Source: a bacterium (GTDB lineage: Bacteria; Zhuqueibacterota; Zhuqueibacteria; Residuimicrobiales; Krinioviventaceae). From it: 64,000 bases of DNA. This document shows, in pieces, positions 1-9,495 of this stretch; position 1 is the first letter of the stretch; every line of letters starts with the position of its first letter. Both the position numbers and the translations under genes were made by a program. The notes beneath the pieces were generated by a model, which had not been told where the DNA came from, ran no database searches, and saw only the letters and a list, made by a program, of their open reading frames with translations. The stretch is from positions 372,001 to 436,000 of the forward strand of contig JAKQIY010000013.1 in NCBI GenBank assembly GCA_029561455.1, given 5' to 3'.

Positions 1-458
1 TCCGGATAGCTTATGACGGGACGGTAGCCGATCCCCGCAAACTGGGCGTCTATTATCTCAATTCCGGTAACCGCTGGGTTTATTTCGGCAATATTCTGGA
101 TGAGGTTAACAAAACTGTGGGCGGCTATGTTGGCACTTTGGGTACCCATGCTTTGTTGATTGACGATGTACCGCCGGAAATTATTTCATTATATCCGCAA
201 AACAATTCTCATGTACAAACTGCTTATCCACAGTTACGGGCGGTTTATAAAGATACTCTCTCCGGCATAACCGGCGAAGACAACATGCAGCTCTTGCTCG
301 ATGGCATACGGGTAATAGCCGAATATGACCCGGAACGGTTGTCGTTAACTTATAAAGTGCGGGCTCCCTTGTCAAAGGGCCAACATACCCTGGAACTGAT
401 GCTGAAAGATAATAACGGCAATACGTCGACCCGAAAAAATGTATTCTGGATAGATTAA
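1..458 (+). CDS. C-terminal fragment of a secreted Ig-like protein
   Basis: The reading frame is open to the left edge and ends at 456-458, so only about the last 150 residues are present. The visible part reads as a beta-sandwich: a PPEIISLYPQNNS stretch, a DTLSGI segment and a closing GQHTLELMLKDNNGN strand pair. This resembles the Ig-like modules at the C-termini of large secreted peptidases or adhesins in FCB bacteria. No catalytic motif is visible. The 55 bases to the next gene contain no clear terminator. Family and function of the full protein cannot be judged from this piece. Confidence 0.6.
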   Translation, partial: RIAYDGTVADPRKLGVYYLNSGNRWVYFGNILDEVNKTVGGYVGTLGTHALLIDDVPPEIISLYPQNNSHVQTAYPQLRAVYKDTLSGITGEDNMQLLLDGIRVIAEYDPERLSLTYKVRAPLSKGQHTLELMLKDNNGNTSTRKNVFWID

Positions 459-513
459 TGATCCGTCGTTTATAACGGTTGGAGTATAACAATTTTGTAT
501 ACAAGGAGCAATC

Positions 514-753
514 ATGCAGTATAAATCTCTGCCGGACTGGCAGAAATACTGGGCAAAAATTATAGATATTCAACACCTGCAAAATAAATCCCGGCAGATC
601 GATGAGACTTTGAAAGCTATTGAAAAAGAATTCAACTGTAAATTAATGTCGGGCGACCAGTTGATGATCATCGAAGCGCTGGAAGAGAGAATTGAACAAC
701 TGAAAAATGACAAGAATATCAAGCCCGGATTGCAGGGGGAACTGTTTGAATAA
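514..753 (+). CDS. Small hypothetical protein, probable coiled coil
   Basis: This 79-residue charged protein starts at an ATG preceded by an AAGGAG ribosome-binding site at a good distance. Residues from about 25 onward (QIDETLKAIEKEF, then IEALEERIEQLKNDK) show heptad-like leucine and isoleucine spacing, so a helical or coiled-coil protein is likely. There is no signal peptide or membrane segment. I do not recognise the family. It lies between the secreted-protein fragment and the valS promoter region and may be co-transcribed with the former. Confidence 0.6.
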   Translation: MQYKSLPDWQKYWAKIIDIQHLQNKSRQIDETLKAIEKEFNCKLMSGDQLMIIEALEERIEQLKNDKNIKPGLQGELFE

Positions 754-821
754 CTCTCTTACCGGATTAATATGACCTCTCCTTTATATCCCTGAAACTA
801 TTGTTAGTAATTACTATTTCA

Positions 822-850
822 TTGACTATTTTCCGATGTTTTGCTATATT
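822..850 (+). promoter_or_regulatory. Putative sigma-70-type promoter for valS
   Basis: TTGACT at 822-827 and TATATT at 845-850 are separated by exactly 17 bases. They lie about 95 bases upstream of the valS start in the only sizeable gap of this region. The match is to the general bacterial consensus; promoter preferences of this lineage are not known to me. Confidence 0.5.
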
Positions 851-945
851 TATAAACTATAATGATTTACAGTTAAAAAACATCAAATTTTTTATCATTA
901 ACTCGCCTGCTACAGGTTATTGATTCTTTTGGAGAACATTCTTTA

Positions 946-3681
946 ATGAGTTTACGCGAATTGGATAAAGTGTATGATCCGGTCAAGGTCGAAAACAAGT
1001 GGTATAAATATTGGGAAGATAATAAATTATTCCATGCGGATGTCGCTAATTCGCGTCCGCATTATACAATAGTAATACCCCCGCCAAATGTCACCGGTAT
1101 GTTGACGATGGGGCATATTCTGAATAATACAATTCAGGATATGCTGATCCGCTGGAAAAAAATGCAGGGTTTTGAAACCTTATGGATGCCGGGCACCGAC
1201 CATGCCGGCATTGCCACGCAAAATAAAGTGGAAGCCGCGATAGCCCTTGAGGGTACAGACCGACATCAACTGGGACGTGAAAAATTTTTAGAGCGGGTGT
1301 GGGACTGGCGGGACAAGTATGGCGGTATTATTTTTCAACAATTACGTAAACTGGGCGCCGCCTGCGACTGGGATCGTGAATGTTTTACTATGGATGAAGA
1401 ACTTAGCCGGGCTGTGCGTGAAGTATTTGTTCGGTTGTATCATAAAGGCTATATATATAAAGGCCGGCGCCTTATCAATTGGTGCCCGCGCTGCCATACC
1501 GCCCTTGCCGATGAAGAAGTTAACAATGTGGAAGAAGAGGGTATGTTTTGGGATATTGCTTATCCCTTTAAAGATGGCAGCGGTGAAATTATAGTGGTAA
1601 CAACCCGCCCTGAAACCATGCTGGGCGATACCGCGGTTGCTGTTCACCCCGAAGATGACCGTTACCGGGCATTGATCGGCAAAACAGTCGTTATTCCCCT
1701 GATCAACCGGGAAATACCCATTATTGCCGATGAACATGCCAATCCGGAACTCGGCAGCGGCGCAGTGAAAATTACCCCAGCGCATGATTTTAACGACTTT
1801 GCCGTCGGCCAGCGCCATAACCTGGAACAAATTTCCGTGATCGCCGCTGATGGAAAAATGAATGAAAATGCCGGCAAGTATGCAGGGCTGGATCGTTTTG
1901 CCGCACGTAAAAAGATACTACTGGATTTACAGGGGCTGGAATTATTACGCGGTGAACGTAAAAAGATCATCGCCGTGCCGCGCTGTTACCGTTCTGATGA
2001 TGTGGTCGAACCTTATTTATCCGAGCAGTGGTTTGTTAAAATGGAGCCGTTGGCCCAACCGGCCATCCGTGTTGTCCGCGAAGGCAAGATCAAATTTTAT
2101 CCCAAACACTGGGAAGAAACCTATTTCCACTGGATGGAGAATATACGCGACTGGTGTATCAGCCGGCAAATATGGTGGGGGCATCGTATTCCGGCCTGGA
2201 CCTGCGAGTATGGGCATATTACTGTTGCTGCCGATGACCCTCAAAAGTGTTCCACCTGCGGCAGCGTTAATATAAGCCAGGAAACCGATGTGCTTGATAC
2301 CTGGTTCTCTTCCTGGTTGTGGCCGTTTAGCACCCTGGGCTGGCCGAATGAAACGCCCGATTTGAAAAAATTCTTCCCCACCGATACCCTGGTTACCGGC
2401 CCCGATATTATCTTTTTCTGGGTAGCGCGGATGATCATGGCTTCTCTTGAATTTATGGGCGATATCCCATTCAAAGATGTTTATTTCAATGGTATGATCC
2501 GTGATTTGACCGGCAGAAAAATGTCCAAATCTTTGGGCAACTCGCCCGATCCATTGTGGCTGATTGACGGCGTGCAAAAAGAAAAAATACATGATTTTGC
2601 CTCAAAAAATCCTTCCTATAAAGCAGGCGTGCCCGCCTACGGCGCCGACGCTATCCGTTTGACCATGGTTTATTTGACGCCATTGGGCGGCGATATCCGC
2701 TTTGATCATACCCTGGTAGAATTGGGACAAAAATTCAGCAACAAGCTCTGGAATGCCGCCCGTTTTGTGCTTATGAACCTCGATGAAGAACAGCCGGTTT
2801 TAAAAATCTCGGAAATCTGGGATGAGGAACTGGACTTTATGGATCAATGGATCATGTCCCGATTGCACCGCGCAATACAGGGAATTGAAAGAGCAATGAA
2901 TGACTTGCGTCTTAACGACGCCACCCATATCCTTTACAGTTTTATCTGGACCGAATATTGTGACTGGTATATCGAACTGGTGAAGAATCGTTTGTATGCC
3001 AAAGAAAATCCCCATGAGCAACAAATCGCCCGTTCCGTATCGGTTCATATTTTGGAACAGATCGTCTTGTTGCTGCACCCGTTGATGCCGTTCATAACCG
3101 AAGAGATCTGGCAAAACCTGCCTGCCGGCTTGACTGCTGAGTCATCGGTTAAATCCATCATGTTACAGCCTTTTCCCCAATACCAGGAAAAAAGCATCAA
3201 TGAAGCTGTGGAAACTGATATGGCCATGTTACAGCAGGTCATTGGCGCTATTCGTAACATTCGCGGCGAAATGAATGTGCCGCCAATGCGGGAGGCTGAA
3301 TTGATCATCAAAAGTAAAGATGAGCAAAAACTGGAAATTATCCGTAATAATGAAATTTCAGTTATCAAGCTGGCCAAAGTAAGTAAAATCTCTTATAATA
3401 CAAAACGTCCCAAACTGACCGCCAGCGCTGTGATGCAAGGGTTGGAATTGTATTTACCCCTGGAAGGGCTGATCGATGTTGAAGTAGAAAAAAACCGCTT
3501 GCAGAAGGAAATTGAACGTCTTGAAAATCAGCTTGACGCGCTGCAAAAAAAGTTATTAAACCGCGATTTTGTTGCCAGGGCGCCCAAAGAGGTCATTGAA
3601 AAGGAACAGCAAAAGAAAGAGAACTGGGAATCAAGCATAAAGAAATTGCAAACCAGCTTGCAACTTTTAACCGGTGAGTAG
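946..3681 (+). CDS. valS: Valyl-tRNA synthetase
   Basis: This class I aminoacyl-tRNA synthetase charges tRNA-Val in the cytoplasm. The 911-residue length fits ValRS. Visible motifs are PPPNVTG (about 46-51) leading into the HIGH-type signature, the CP1 editing-domain sequence TTRPETMLGDTAV, the KMSKS loop at 525-529, and a C-terminal coiled-coil arm (about 845-911) typical of ValRS. The HIGH-type signature reads TMGH (54-57), with threonine in place of the usual first histidine. A GGAG ribosome-binding site lies about 11 bases before the ATG. It is preceded by its own likely promoter and followed by a run of co-directional genes. Confidence 0.97.
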   Translation: MSLRELDKVYDPVKVENKWYKYWEDNKLFHADVANSRPHYTIVIPPPNVTGMLTMGHILNNTIQDMLIRWKKMQGFETLWMPGTDHAGIATQNKVEAAIALEGTDRHQLGREKFLERVWDWRDKYGGIIFQQLRKLGAACDWDRECFTMDEELSRAVREVFVRLYHKGYIYKGRRLINWCPRCHTALADEEVNNVEEEGMFWDIAYPFKDGSGEIIVVTTRPETMLGDTAVAVHPEDDRYRALIGKTVVIPLINREIPIIADEHANPELGSGAVKITPAHDFNDFAVGQRHNLEQISVIAADGKMNENAGKYAGLDRFAARKKILLDLQGLELLRGERKKIIAVPRCYRSDDVVEPYLSEQWFVKMEPLAQPAIRVVREGKIKFYPKHWEETYFHWMENIRDWCISRQIWWGHRIPAWTCEYGHITVAADDPQKCSTCGSVNISQETDVLDTWFSSWLWPFSTLGWPNETPDLKKFFPTDTLVTGPDIIFFWVARMIMASLEFMGDIPFKDVYFNGMIRDLTGRKMSKSLGNSPDPLWLIDGVQKEKIHDFASKNPSYKAGVPAYGADAIRLTMVYLTPLGGDIRFDHTLVELGQKFSNKLWNAARFVLMNLDEEQPVLKISEIWDEELDFMDQWIMSRLHRAIQGIERAMNDLRLNDATHILYSFIWTEYCDWYIELVKNRLYAKENPHEQQIARSVSVHILEQIVLLLHPLMPFITEEIWQNLPAGLTAESSVKSIMLQPFPQYQEKSINEAVETDMAMLQQVIGAIRNIRGEMNVPPMREAELIIKSKDEQKLEIIRNNEISVIKLAKVSKISYNTKRPKLTASAVMQGLELYLPLEGLIDVEVEKNRLQKEIERLENQLDALQKKLLNRDFVARAPKEVIEKEQQKKENWESSIKKLQTSLQLLTGE

Positions 3682-3764
3682 AGTAAAATTTACAACAACA
3701 GATCATCCCGTTCGCACACCGGTGGGATAGATTTTCAATACTCATTAAAATAAGGAATTGCACA

Positions 3765-5123
3765 ATGAAATATGGAAAATTATTAGCAGGCCTTATCCTT
3801 TTTTCGCCGCTCACCAGCACAGATACTTTTGCAGATAAAATGGCGATCACAATCTATAATGATAACCTGGCCCTGGTACGGGATTCGCGCACACTTGATT
3901 TTAAAAGCGGAATTAATGAATATCGTTTTACCGAAGTAGCGGCGCAGATCGACCCTACTTCAGTTCATTTCAAAGTACCGGGTAGTGATAATATTCGCAT
4001 TCTGGAACAAAACTATGAGTATGATCTTGTCGGTACCCAGCGGCTCTTGGAAAAGTACATCGATCAACAAATCATCGTTACAACCACCGAAGGTAATACA
4101 TTTCGCGGTAAATTACTTAGCGCCCAATCCGGGGATGTGATTATTGAAACCCCTGATAAACTGGTCAAAGTGTTAAAAGCTACGGCGTTAGAGACCGTCG
4201 AATTTCCTGCAGTGTCCGGTGGACTCATCACCAAACCAACCCTGGTGTGGCTGCTGCAAAGCGCTAAATCGGAAAAGCGGCAAGCCGAAATCAGTTATCT
4301 CACCGGCGGTATAAGCTGGCATGCAGAGTATGTTGCCCTGGTCAATGATAAAGATACGGAACTGGAATTGAGCGGCTGGGTTTCCATAGAAAATAATTCC
4401 GGCGCTAACTATCGTGACGCCAAATTAAAACTGGTTGCCGGAGATGTAAATATTGTCAAGCCGCAAGCGCCACCCCGGGCATTTTTAGCCAAAGCCGCTT
4501 TTGCCGAAGACGCCGGCGAGCCACAATTTGAAGAAAAATCCTTTTTTGAATACCATTTATACACCCTGTCCCGTCCGGCTACAGTCAATGACCGGCAAAT
4601 CAAACAACTGGAATTGTTCCCTACAGCCAATACTGCAGTTAAAAAACTCTTTACTTTCAACGGCCAGCGCGATGGTAAAGACGTCAAAGTCAATATTGAA
4701 ATGACCAACAGCAAGGCGAACGGTCTGGGTATGCCCTTACCCAAAGGGAAAATTCGCGTTTATAAAAGCGATGTGGACGGCTCACAGGAATTCATTGGCG
4801 AAGATATGATCGACCATACGCCGCAGGATGAAAAACTACGTATTTACCTGGGTAATGCTTTTGATATTGTCGGAGAGCGCATTGTCAAGGATATAAAAAA
4901 GATCGGCAACCGCAGCCGCCAGGAAACCGTGGCAATTACCTTGCGCAATCATAAAAAAGAGAATGTAACCATTACGGTAATTGAGAATATGTGGGGTGAT
5001 TGGGATTTTATTGGCCAAACCCCCAAGATTTTAACCCGTCAGGCGAACAAGGTCGAATTTGAAGCAACTGTACCCGCTAACGGTGAAACCAGTTTTGAAT
5101 TTGTTGTTTTATACCAGTATTAA
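3765..5123 (+). CDS. DUF4139 domain-containing exported protein
   Basis: The 452-residue protein has a short N-terminal hydrophobic signal (about 1-23) and then an ITIYNDNLALVRDSR strand typical of DUF4139/DUF4140 proteins. The middle (about 170-215) carries the family pattern AEISYLTGGISWHAEY followed by LSGWVSIENNSGANY. The C-terminal half is an all-beta region ending GETSFEFVVLYQY. The family has no established molecular function; periplasmic or surface location is inferred from the signal. It ends 18 bases before recG, so the two may share a transcript without sharing a job. Confidence 0.85.
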   Translation: MKYGKLLAGLILFSPLTSTDTFADKMAITIYNDNLALVRDSRTLDFKSGINEYRFTEVAAQIDPTSVHFKVPGSDNIRILEQNYEYDLVGTQRLLEKYIDQQIIVTTTEGNTFRGKLLSAQSGDVIIETPDKLVKVLKATALETVEFPAVSGGLITKPTLVWLLQSAKSEKRQAEISYLTGGISWHAEYVALVNDKDTELELSGWVSIENNSGANYRDAKLKLVAGDVNIVKPQAPPRAFLAKAAFAEDAGEPQFEEKSFFEYHLYTLSRPATVNDRQIKQLELFPTANTAVKKLFTFNGQRDGKDVKVNIEMTNSKANGLGMPLPKGKIRVYKSDVDGSQEFIGEDMIDHTPQDEKLRIYLGNAFDIVGERIVKDIKKIGNRSRQETVAITLRNHKKENVTITVIENMWGDWDFIGQTPKILTRQANKVEFEATVPANGETSFEFVVLYQY

Positions 5124-5141
5124 TCAATTTAAATCCTGCTC

Positions 5142-7241
5142 ATGAAAGAAGCGGTCTCGTCAATATATTCGCCAATTGATAAGCTGGAAACCGTTGGGCC
5201 CAAGCGCGCAGCCGAATTGAACAAGGTAGGTGTTTTTCAGATCAGTGATCTGTTTTATTATTTACCCCGGCGTTACCTCGATCGTTCATATATCGGCAAG
5301 ATCGCTTCTTTAAAAGACGGGCAGGAGACTACTATTATAGCTCGCGTGGTTAATTCGGAACTACGGCGCGGCCGGCGTAACCGTTTTCATCTTTATGTTA
5401 CCGACGGCACCTCATACCTTACCTGTGTCTGGTTCAGTAAGCTCACTTTCTGGTTGCGGGTTTTTAAAACCGGCGAATGGCTGGCGTTAAGCGGTAAAGT
5501 AACCCGGTTTGAAGGCCTGCAAATGATCCATCCTGAATTTGACCGGCTAGGTGAAAATGCTGAAGGCGAACTGGTGCATACCGGCAAGATCATTCCTTTA
5601 TATCCTTCAACCGAAGCTCTGACCAAAAGCGGTTTCGACAGCAGAGGATTTCGTCGTTTAATCATCAAGCTGATCCATAATTATAAGGACAAAATAGAAG
5701 AGACCATTCCAGCAGATATTATTACCCGTCGGCAACTGATGCCCCTGGCCGACGCTTTGGCAAAAATCCATTTTCCCGACAACTGGGAAATTCTGTATCA
5801 GGCGCGGGAACGGTTGAAATTTGATGAACTGTTTTTTATGGAATTGTTAATAGCGCTGCGGAAAAAGCATAATCATACGGATTCCGGCGGTATTCGCTTT
5901 TCCAAAGTCGGCGACCGGGTTAAAACCCTGATTGATAATTTACCTTTTGAACTAACCGGTGCGCAAAAACGGGTTATTCGTGAAATTTATACTGATATGA
6001 AAAGCAGCAGGCCGATGAATCGTTTGCTGCAGGGCGATGTCGGTTCCGGGAAAACTATGGTTGCGCTAGTCGCTATGTTGATTGCCGTGGAAAATGGCTA
6101 CCAGGCGGCGCTAATGGCCCCTACTGAAATCCTTGCCGAACAGCATTATTATTCCATCGGCAAGACGTTACAACCAATCGGTGTGAACACTGTATTGTTG
6201 ATCGGCGCTCAGAACAAAGCCGAGCGTGAAAAAATTCTGGATGTTATTGCCACCCACCAGGCAGATATTGTCATCGGCACACATGCGCTGATCCAGGATA
6301 ATGTGGAATTTAACAATCTTGGCCTGGTTATCATTGACGAACAACACCGTTTCGGCGTCATACAGCGCGCCCGGCTGCGTGAAAAAGGATTAAAACCCGA
6401 TGTGCTGGTGATGACGGCTACACCTATTCCACGCACCTTGTCTCTGACTGTATACGGCGATCTGGATGTATCGATTCTGGATGAGATGCCGCACGGCCGC
6501 AAACCGGTACTGACCAAATGGCGCTCCAACCGCCAGCGTTCCAAAGTCTATCATTTTTTACGCGACCAGGTAGCTGCCGGTAAACAGGCATTCATTGTTT
6601 TTCCTCTGGTTGAAGAAACGGAAAAGTCCGATCTGAAAGCCGCAACCGATAGTTATGAAAAAATGCGCAATAGCTTCTTTCGCGATTATTCTGTCGGCCT
6701 GGTGCATGGCCGGATGAAAAGTACTGAAAAGGAATCGGTAATGTCTGCCTTTAAGAACGGCCAAATTCAAATTCTGGTCAGCACAACTGTAATTGAAGTG
6801 GGGGTCGATGTGCCGAATGCCACGATTATTGTTATTGAACATGCCGAGCGTTTTGGTTTGACCCAACTGCACCAGTTGCGGGGCAGGGTAGGGCGCGGCG
6901 ACCGGCAATCTTATTGTATACTGATCGCTTATGGAGAGTTATCTGCTGAAGCGCAAAAACGGCTCGATACCATGGCTGCAACTACCGACGGTTTTAAACT
7001 GGCGGAAATCGACCTGGAATTGCGCGGGCCGGGTGAATTTTTCGGCACCAAACAACATGGCTTGCCCGATCTGCGCATTGCCGATGTTGTTGCCGACATT
7101 AAACTGCTGCGTACCGCCCGCAAGGACGCATTTAATTTGGTCGCCAATGATCTACAATTAGCGGCCGAAGGCGCAACCGGTACCCGGCATCATTTTATCA
7201 AAAATTATCGCGACAAGTACGATCTTGCCTGGGTCGCTTAA
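5142..7241 (+). CDS. recG: ATP-dependent DNA helicase RecG
   Basis: RecG remodels stalled replication forks and Holliday junctions. At 699 residues it has the family length. An N-terminal wedge/OB-fold region (about 10-165) precedes the helicase core with Walker A GDVGSGKT (298-305), the DEQH box (399-402), motif III TATPIPRTL and motif VI QLRGRVGRG. The C-terminal region, with the LELRGPGEFFGTKQHG segment, is the RecG-specific end. All helicase motifs are intact. No strong ribosome-binding site is visible, but the start matches the family N-terminus. Confidence 0.97.
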   Translation: MKEAVSSIYSPIDKLETVGPKRAAELNKVGVFQISDLFYYLPRRYLDRSYIGKIASLKDGQETTIIARVVNSELRRGRRNRFHLYVTDGTSYLTCVWFSKLTFWLRVFKTGEWLALSGKVTRFEGLQMIHPEFDRLGENAEGELVHTGKIIPLYPSTEALTKSGFDSRGFRRLIIKLIHNYKDKIEETIPADIITRRQLMPLADALAKIHFPDNWEILYQARERLKFDELFFMELLIALRKKHNHTDSGGIRFSKVGDRVKTLIDNLPFELTGAQKRVIREIYTDMKSSRPMNRLLQGDVGSGKTMVALVAMLIAVENGYQAALMAPTEILAEQHYYSIGKTLQPIGVNTVLLIGAQNKAEREKILDVIATHQADIVIGTHALIQDNVEFNNLGLVIIDEQHRFGVIQRARLREKGLKPDVLVMTATPIPRTLSLTVYGDLDVSILDEMPHGRKPVLTKWRSNRQRSKVYHFLRDQVAAGKQAFIVFPLVEETEKSDLKAATDSYEKMRNSFFRDYSVGLVHGRMKSTEKESVMSAFKNGQIQILVSTTVIEVGVDVPNATIIVIEHAERFGLTQLHQLRGRVGRGDRQSYCILIAYGELSAEAQKRLDTMAATTDGFKLAEIDLELRGPGEFFGTKQHGLPDLRIADVVADIKLLRTARKDAFNLVANDLQLAAEGATGTRHHFIKNYRDKYDLAWVA

Positions 7242-7258
7242 AATTAAAGGAAATTGAT

Positions 7259-7540
7259 ATGTCCGAACAGTTTGATAAAAATGAAAAACATAAATTATTG
7301 TTTTTAAACCTGGTTCTCATCATGCAATCCGCCGCCCTGCAAAATATGGGCAGGATAGAGAACCCCGGCCAGCCGCCGGTTCCGGTTAACCTGGAACAGG
7401 CCAGGACTTTTATAGATATTCTGGATATGATAGCGGTAAAGACCCGCAACAATCTGCTGGATGATGAAAAAAAGTTCCTGGAAAATACTCTCACCCAGGT
7501 GAAAATGGCGTTTGTGGAAGAAACGAACAAGAGCAAGTAA
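7259..7540 (+). CDS. DUF1844 family protein
   Basis: This 93-residue cytosolic protein has the DUF1844 pattern: an N-terminal LNLVLIMQSAALQNMG helix, a short proline-rich link (NPGQPPVPVNLEQA), then FIDILDMIAVKTRNNLLDDEKKF and a final helix. The family is found in many diderm bacteria and has no known function. It is 17 bases after recG, with a ribosome-binding site AAGGAAA just before the ATG. Confidence 0.85.
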   Translation: MSEQFDKNEKHKLLFLNLVLIMQSAALQNMGRIENPGQPPVPVNLEQARTFIDILDMIAVKTRNNLLDDEKKFLENTLTQVKMAFVEETNKSK

Positions 7541-7571
7541 TTAACCCGGTTTGTAAAAGGAAAGATAATCT

Positions 7572-8345
7572 ATGAATACCAAAGCCCGGCATAGCCGCCA
7601 GGTGTGGGAAAATTTTTGGCAGGAAAAAAAAGATATAAACCAGGTCTATGCTAATTCCGACCGGATTATCCGGCAAATTGAAGCCCTGGGCGATTTGAAT
7701 AAAAAAATAGTTATGGAAATCGGCGCCGGTTCCGGGCGGGACGGCTTTCGGCTTGTTGATAAAGGCGCGCTGGTCATTTTGCTGGATTATGCTGAAAATT
7801 CACTGTTATTATTGCAACAGTTGTCCCGCGAACTTGGCAAGCCGGTTGTTTTACTGCGCGCCGACGCTTTTCATTTACCCTTCCGGGATAATTCGCTCGA
7901 TTTGGTTTACCACCAGGGACTGCTGGAACATTTCACCAATCCCGAAGATCTGATTCAGGAAAATTACCGGGTGCTTAAATCCGGCGGTCATGCAATTGCC
8001 GATGTGCCGCAACGGTATCATCTTTACACGCTGGTCAAGCATGTTCTGATCTGGATGAATAAATGGTTTGCCGGGTGGGAGACCGAGTTTTCCATCGGCC
8101 AGTTGCGTTCACTGTTCACCAGCGCGGGATTTTCAATTCATGCCGCTTATGGCGACTGGATGCGCCCCGGCTTTTGTTACCGGGCGCTGCGCGAAGTGTT
8201 GAAAAAATTTAAAATCGTTTTACCCTTGTATCCCCGGACGGTTCCTCTTTTATCTCCTTTGTGCCGGTGGTTTGGTAACGCCTTTAAACGCTGTAAACCG
8301 GCATTTTATACATTTATGGATATCGGCGTCATAGGTAAAAAATAA
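7572..8345 (+). CDS. Class I SAM-dependent methyltransferase
   Basis: The 257-residue protein carries motif I VMEIGAGSGRDG (about 46-57), an acidic post-I strand LVILLDYAENS, and a motif IV-like NSLDLVYHQGLLEHF in the UbiE/Methyltransf_11 style. The C-terminal part is basic and partly hydrophobic (LVKHVLIWMNKWF). The acceptor is unknown. It starts a sub-block with a glycosyltransferase 13 bases downstream and the DUF2723 protein after that, so methylation of a glycan, lipid or quinone head group is possible but unproven. Confidence 0.85.
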   Translation: MNTKARHSRQVWENFWQEKKDINQVYANSDRIIRQIEALGDLNKKIVMEIGAGSGRDGFRLVDKGALVILLDYAENSLLLLQQLSRELGKPVVLLRADAFHLPFRDNSLDLVYHQGLLEHFTNPEDLIQENYRVLKSGGHAIADVPQRYHLYTLVKHVLIWMNKWFAGWETEFSIGQLRSLFTSAGFSIHAAYGDWMRPGFCYRALREVLKKFKIVLPLYPRTVPLLSPLCRWFGNAFKRCKPAFYTFMDIGVIGKK

Positions 8346-8358
8346 TTGATAATGATTT

Positions 8359-9480
8359 ATGGTTAAAACTAAAACATTAAATATACTGGTTATTAACTGG
8401 CAGGATATCACCAATCCGCTGGGTGGCGGCGCTGAAGTGCATTGCCATGAAATTTTTAAACGAGTCGCCGCGCTGGGTCACCGGGTTACCCTGTTATGCT
8501 GTCGTTATCCGGGGGCAGTTGCGCAGGAAGTAATTGACGATATTACCATCATTCGTTGCGGGTCGAGGACCGATTTTAATTTTCATGTTCCGGCGGTATA
8601 CCGGCGCCTGGCAAAAAAACAGCGATTTGATATTGTGGTCGATGATATTAATAAAATTCCCTTTTATACGCCATTATATGTAAAAGAACCGGTTCTGGCT
8701 ATATTGCATCATCTGTTCGGCAAGAGCATATACCTGGAAACCTCTTGGATTCCGGCCAGTTATGTTTATACAAGCGAAAAAGTGGTGCCGGTCATCTATA
8801 AAAATACGCCATTTGCAGTCGTGTCCGAAAGCACGCGGCAGGAACTTTTACGACTGGGAATTCGTTCACACATCAGCCTGGTGCAAAATGCAGTCGATTT
8901 GCAAAAATATCATTGTGATCCTGCAGGTAAAAAAGGTGAGCCGTTACTTGGATACCTGGGCCGGGTCAAGAAATATAAATGCGTCGATCATATATTACGC
9001 GCCATGCCGGAAATAATAAAGTCAGTACCGAATGTCCGTTTGCTGGTCATCGGCGGGGGCGACCATATTCCAAACCTGGAAAAACTGGCGGTAACGCTTG
9101 GCGTCAGAGAGCGGATAACCTTTACCGGTCATGTGTCACATGAGCAAAAACTTACTCTGTTGAATTCGCTTACGGTCTGTGTCAATCCCTCGCCCAAAGA
9201 AGGGTGGGGGCTGACCGTTATTGAAGCCAATGCCTGCGGGGTTCCGGTTGTGGCTGCAGATTCGCCCGGTTTGCGCGATTCCGTAATGCATGAAAAAACC
9301 GGTCTGTTGTATCCATTTGGCAATATAAAAAAGTTGGTGCAGTATAGTATTGAATTATTAACCGATCAGAAAAAACAGAGTATTTTATCAAAAAATTCTG
9401 TAAATTGGGTACAGCGTTTTAGTTGGGAAGAATCGGCACTAAAAGTAATTGATGTTATTTATTCAATAATACGTAACTAG
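8359..9480 (+). CDS. GT4-family glycosyltransferase
   Basis: This 373-residue GT-B enzyme has the N-terminal Rossmann half with NPLGGGAEVHCHEIFKR, where the glycine-rich loop binds the sugar donor. The C-terminal donor-binding half has GYLGRVKKYK, LLVIGGGDH and the E-x7-E motif in PKEGWGLTVIEANACGVPVV. Donor and acceptor cannot be read from sequence. It lies between the methyltransferase and the DUF2723 O-glycosyltransferase, consistent with envelope glycan or glycolipid assembly at the cytosolic face. Confidence 0.9.
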   Translation: MVKTKTLNILVINWQDITNPLGGGAEVHCHEIFKRVAALGHRVTLLCCRYPGAVAQEVIDDITIIRCGSRTDFNFHVPAVYRRLAKKQRFDIVVDDINKIPFYTPLYVKEPVLAILHHLFGKSIYLETSWIPASYVYTSEKVVPVIYKNTPFAVVSESTRQELLRLGIRSHISLVQNAVDLQKYHCDPAGKKGEPLLGYLGRVKKYKCVDHILRAMPEIIKSVPNVRLLVIGGGDHIPNLEKLAVTLGVRERITFTGHVSHEQKLTLLNSLTVCVNPSPKEGWGLTVIEANACGVPVVAADSPGLRDSVMHEKTGLLYPFGNIKKLVQYSIELLTDQKKQSILSKNSVNWVQRFSWEESALKVIDVIYSIIRN

Positions 9481-9495
9481 ATTCGGAGATCAAGA

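Noticed and set aside
2017-2592. 191-residue antisense frame inside valS
   Set aside because: Mirror of a conserved tRNA synthetase; no independent evidence of coding.
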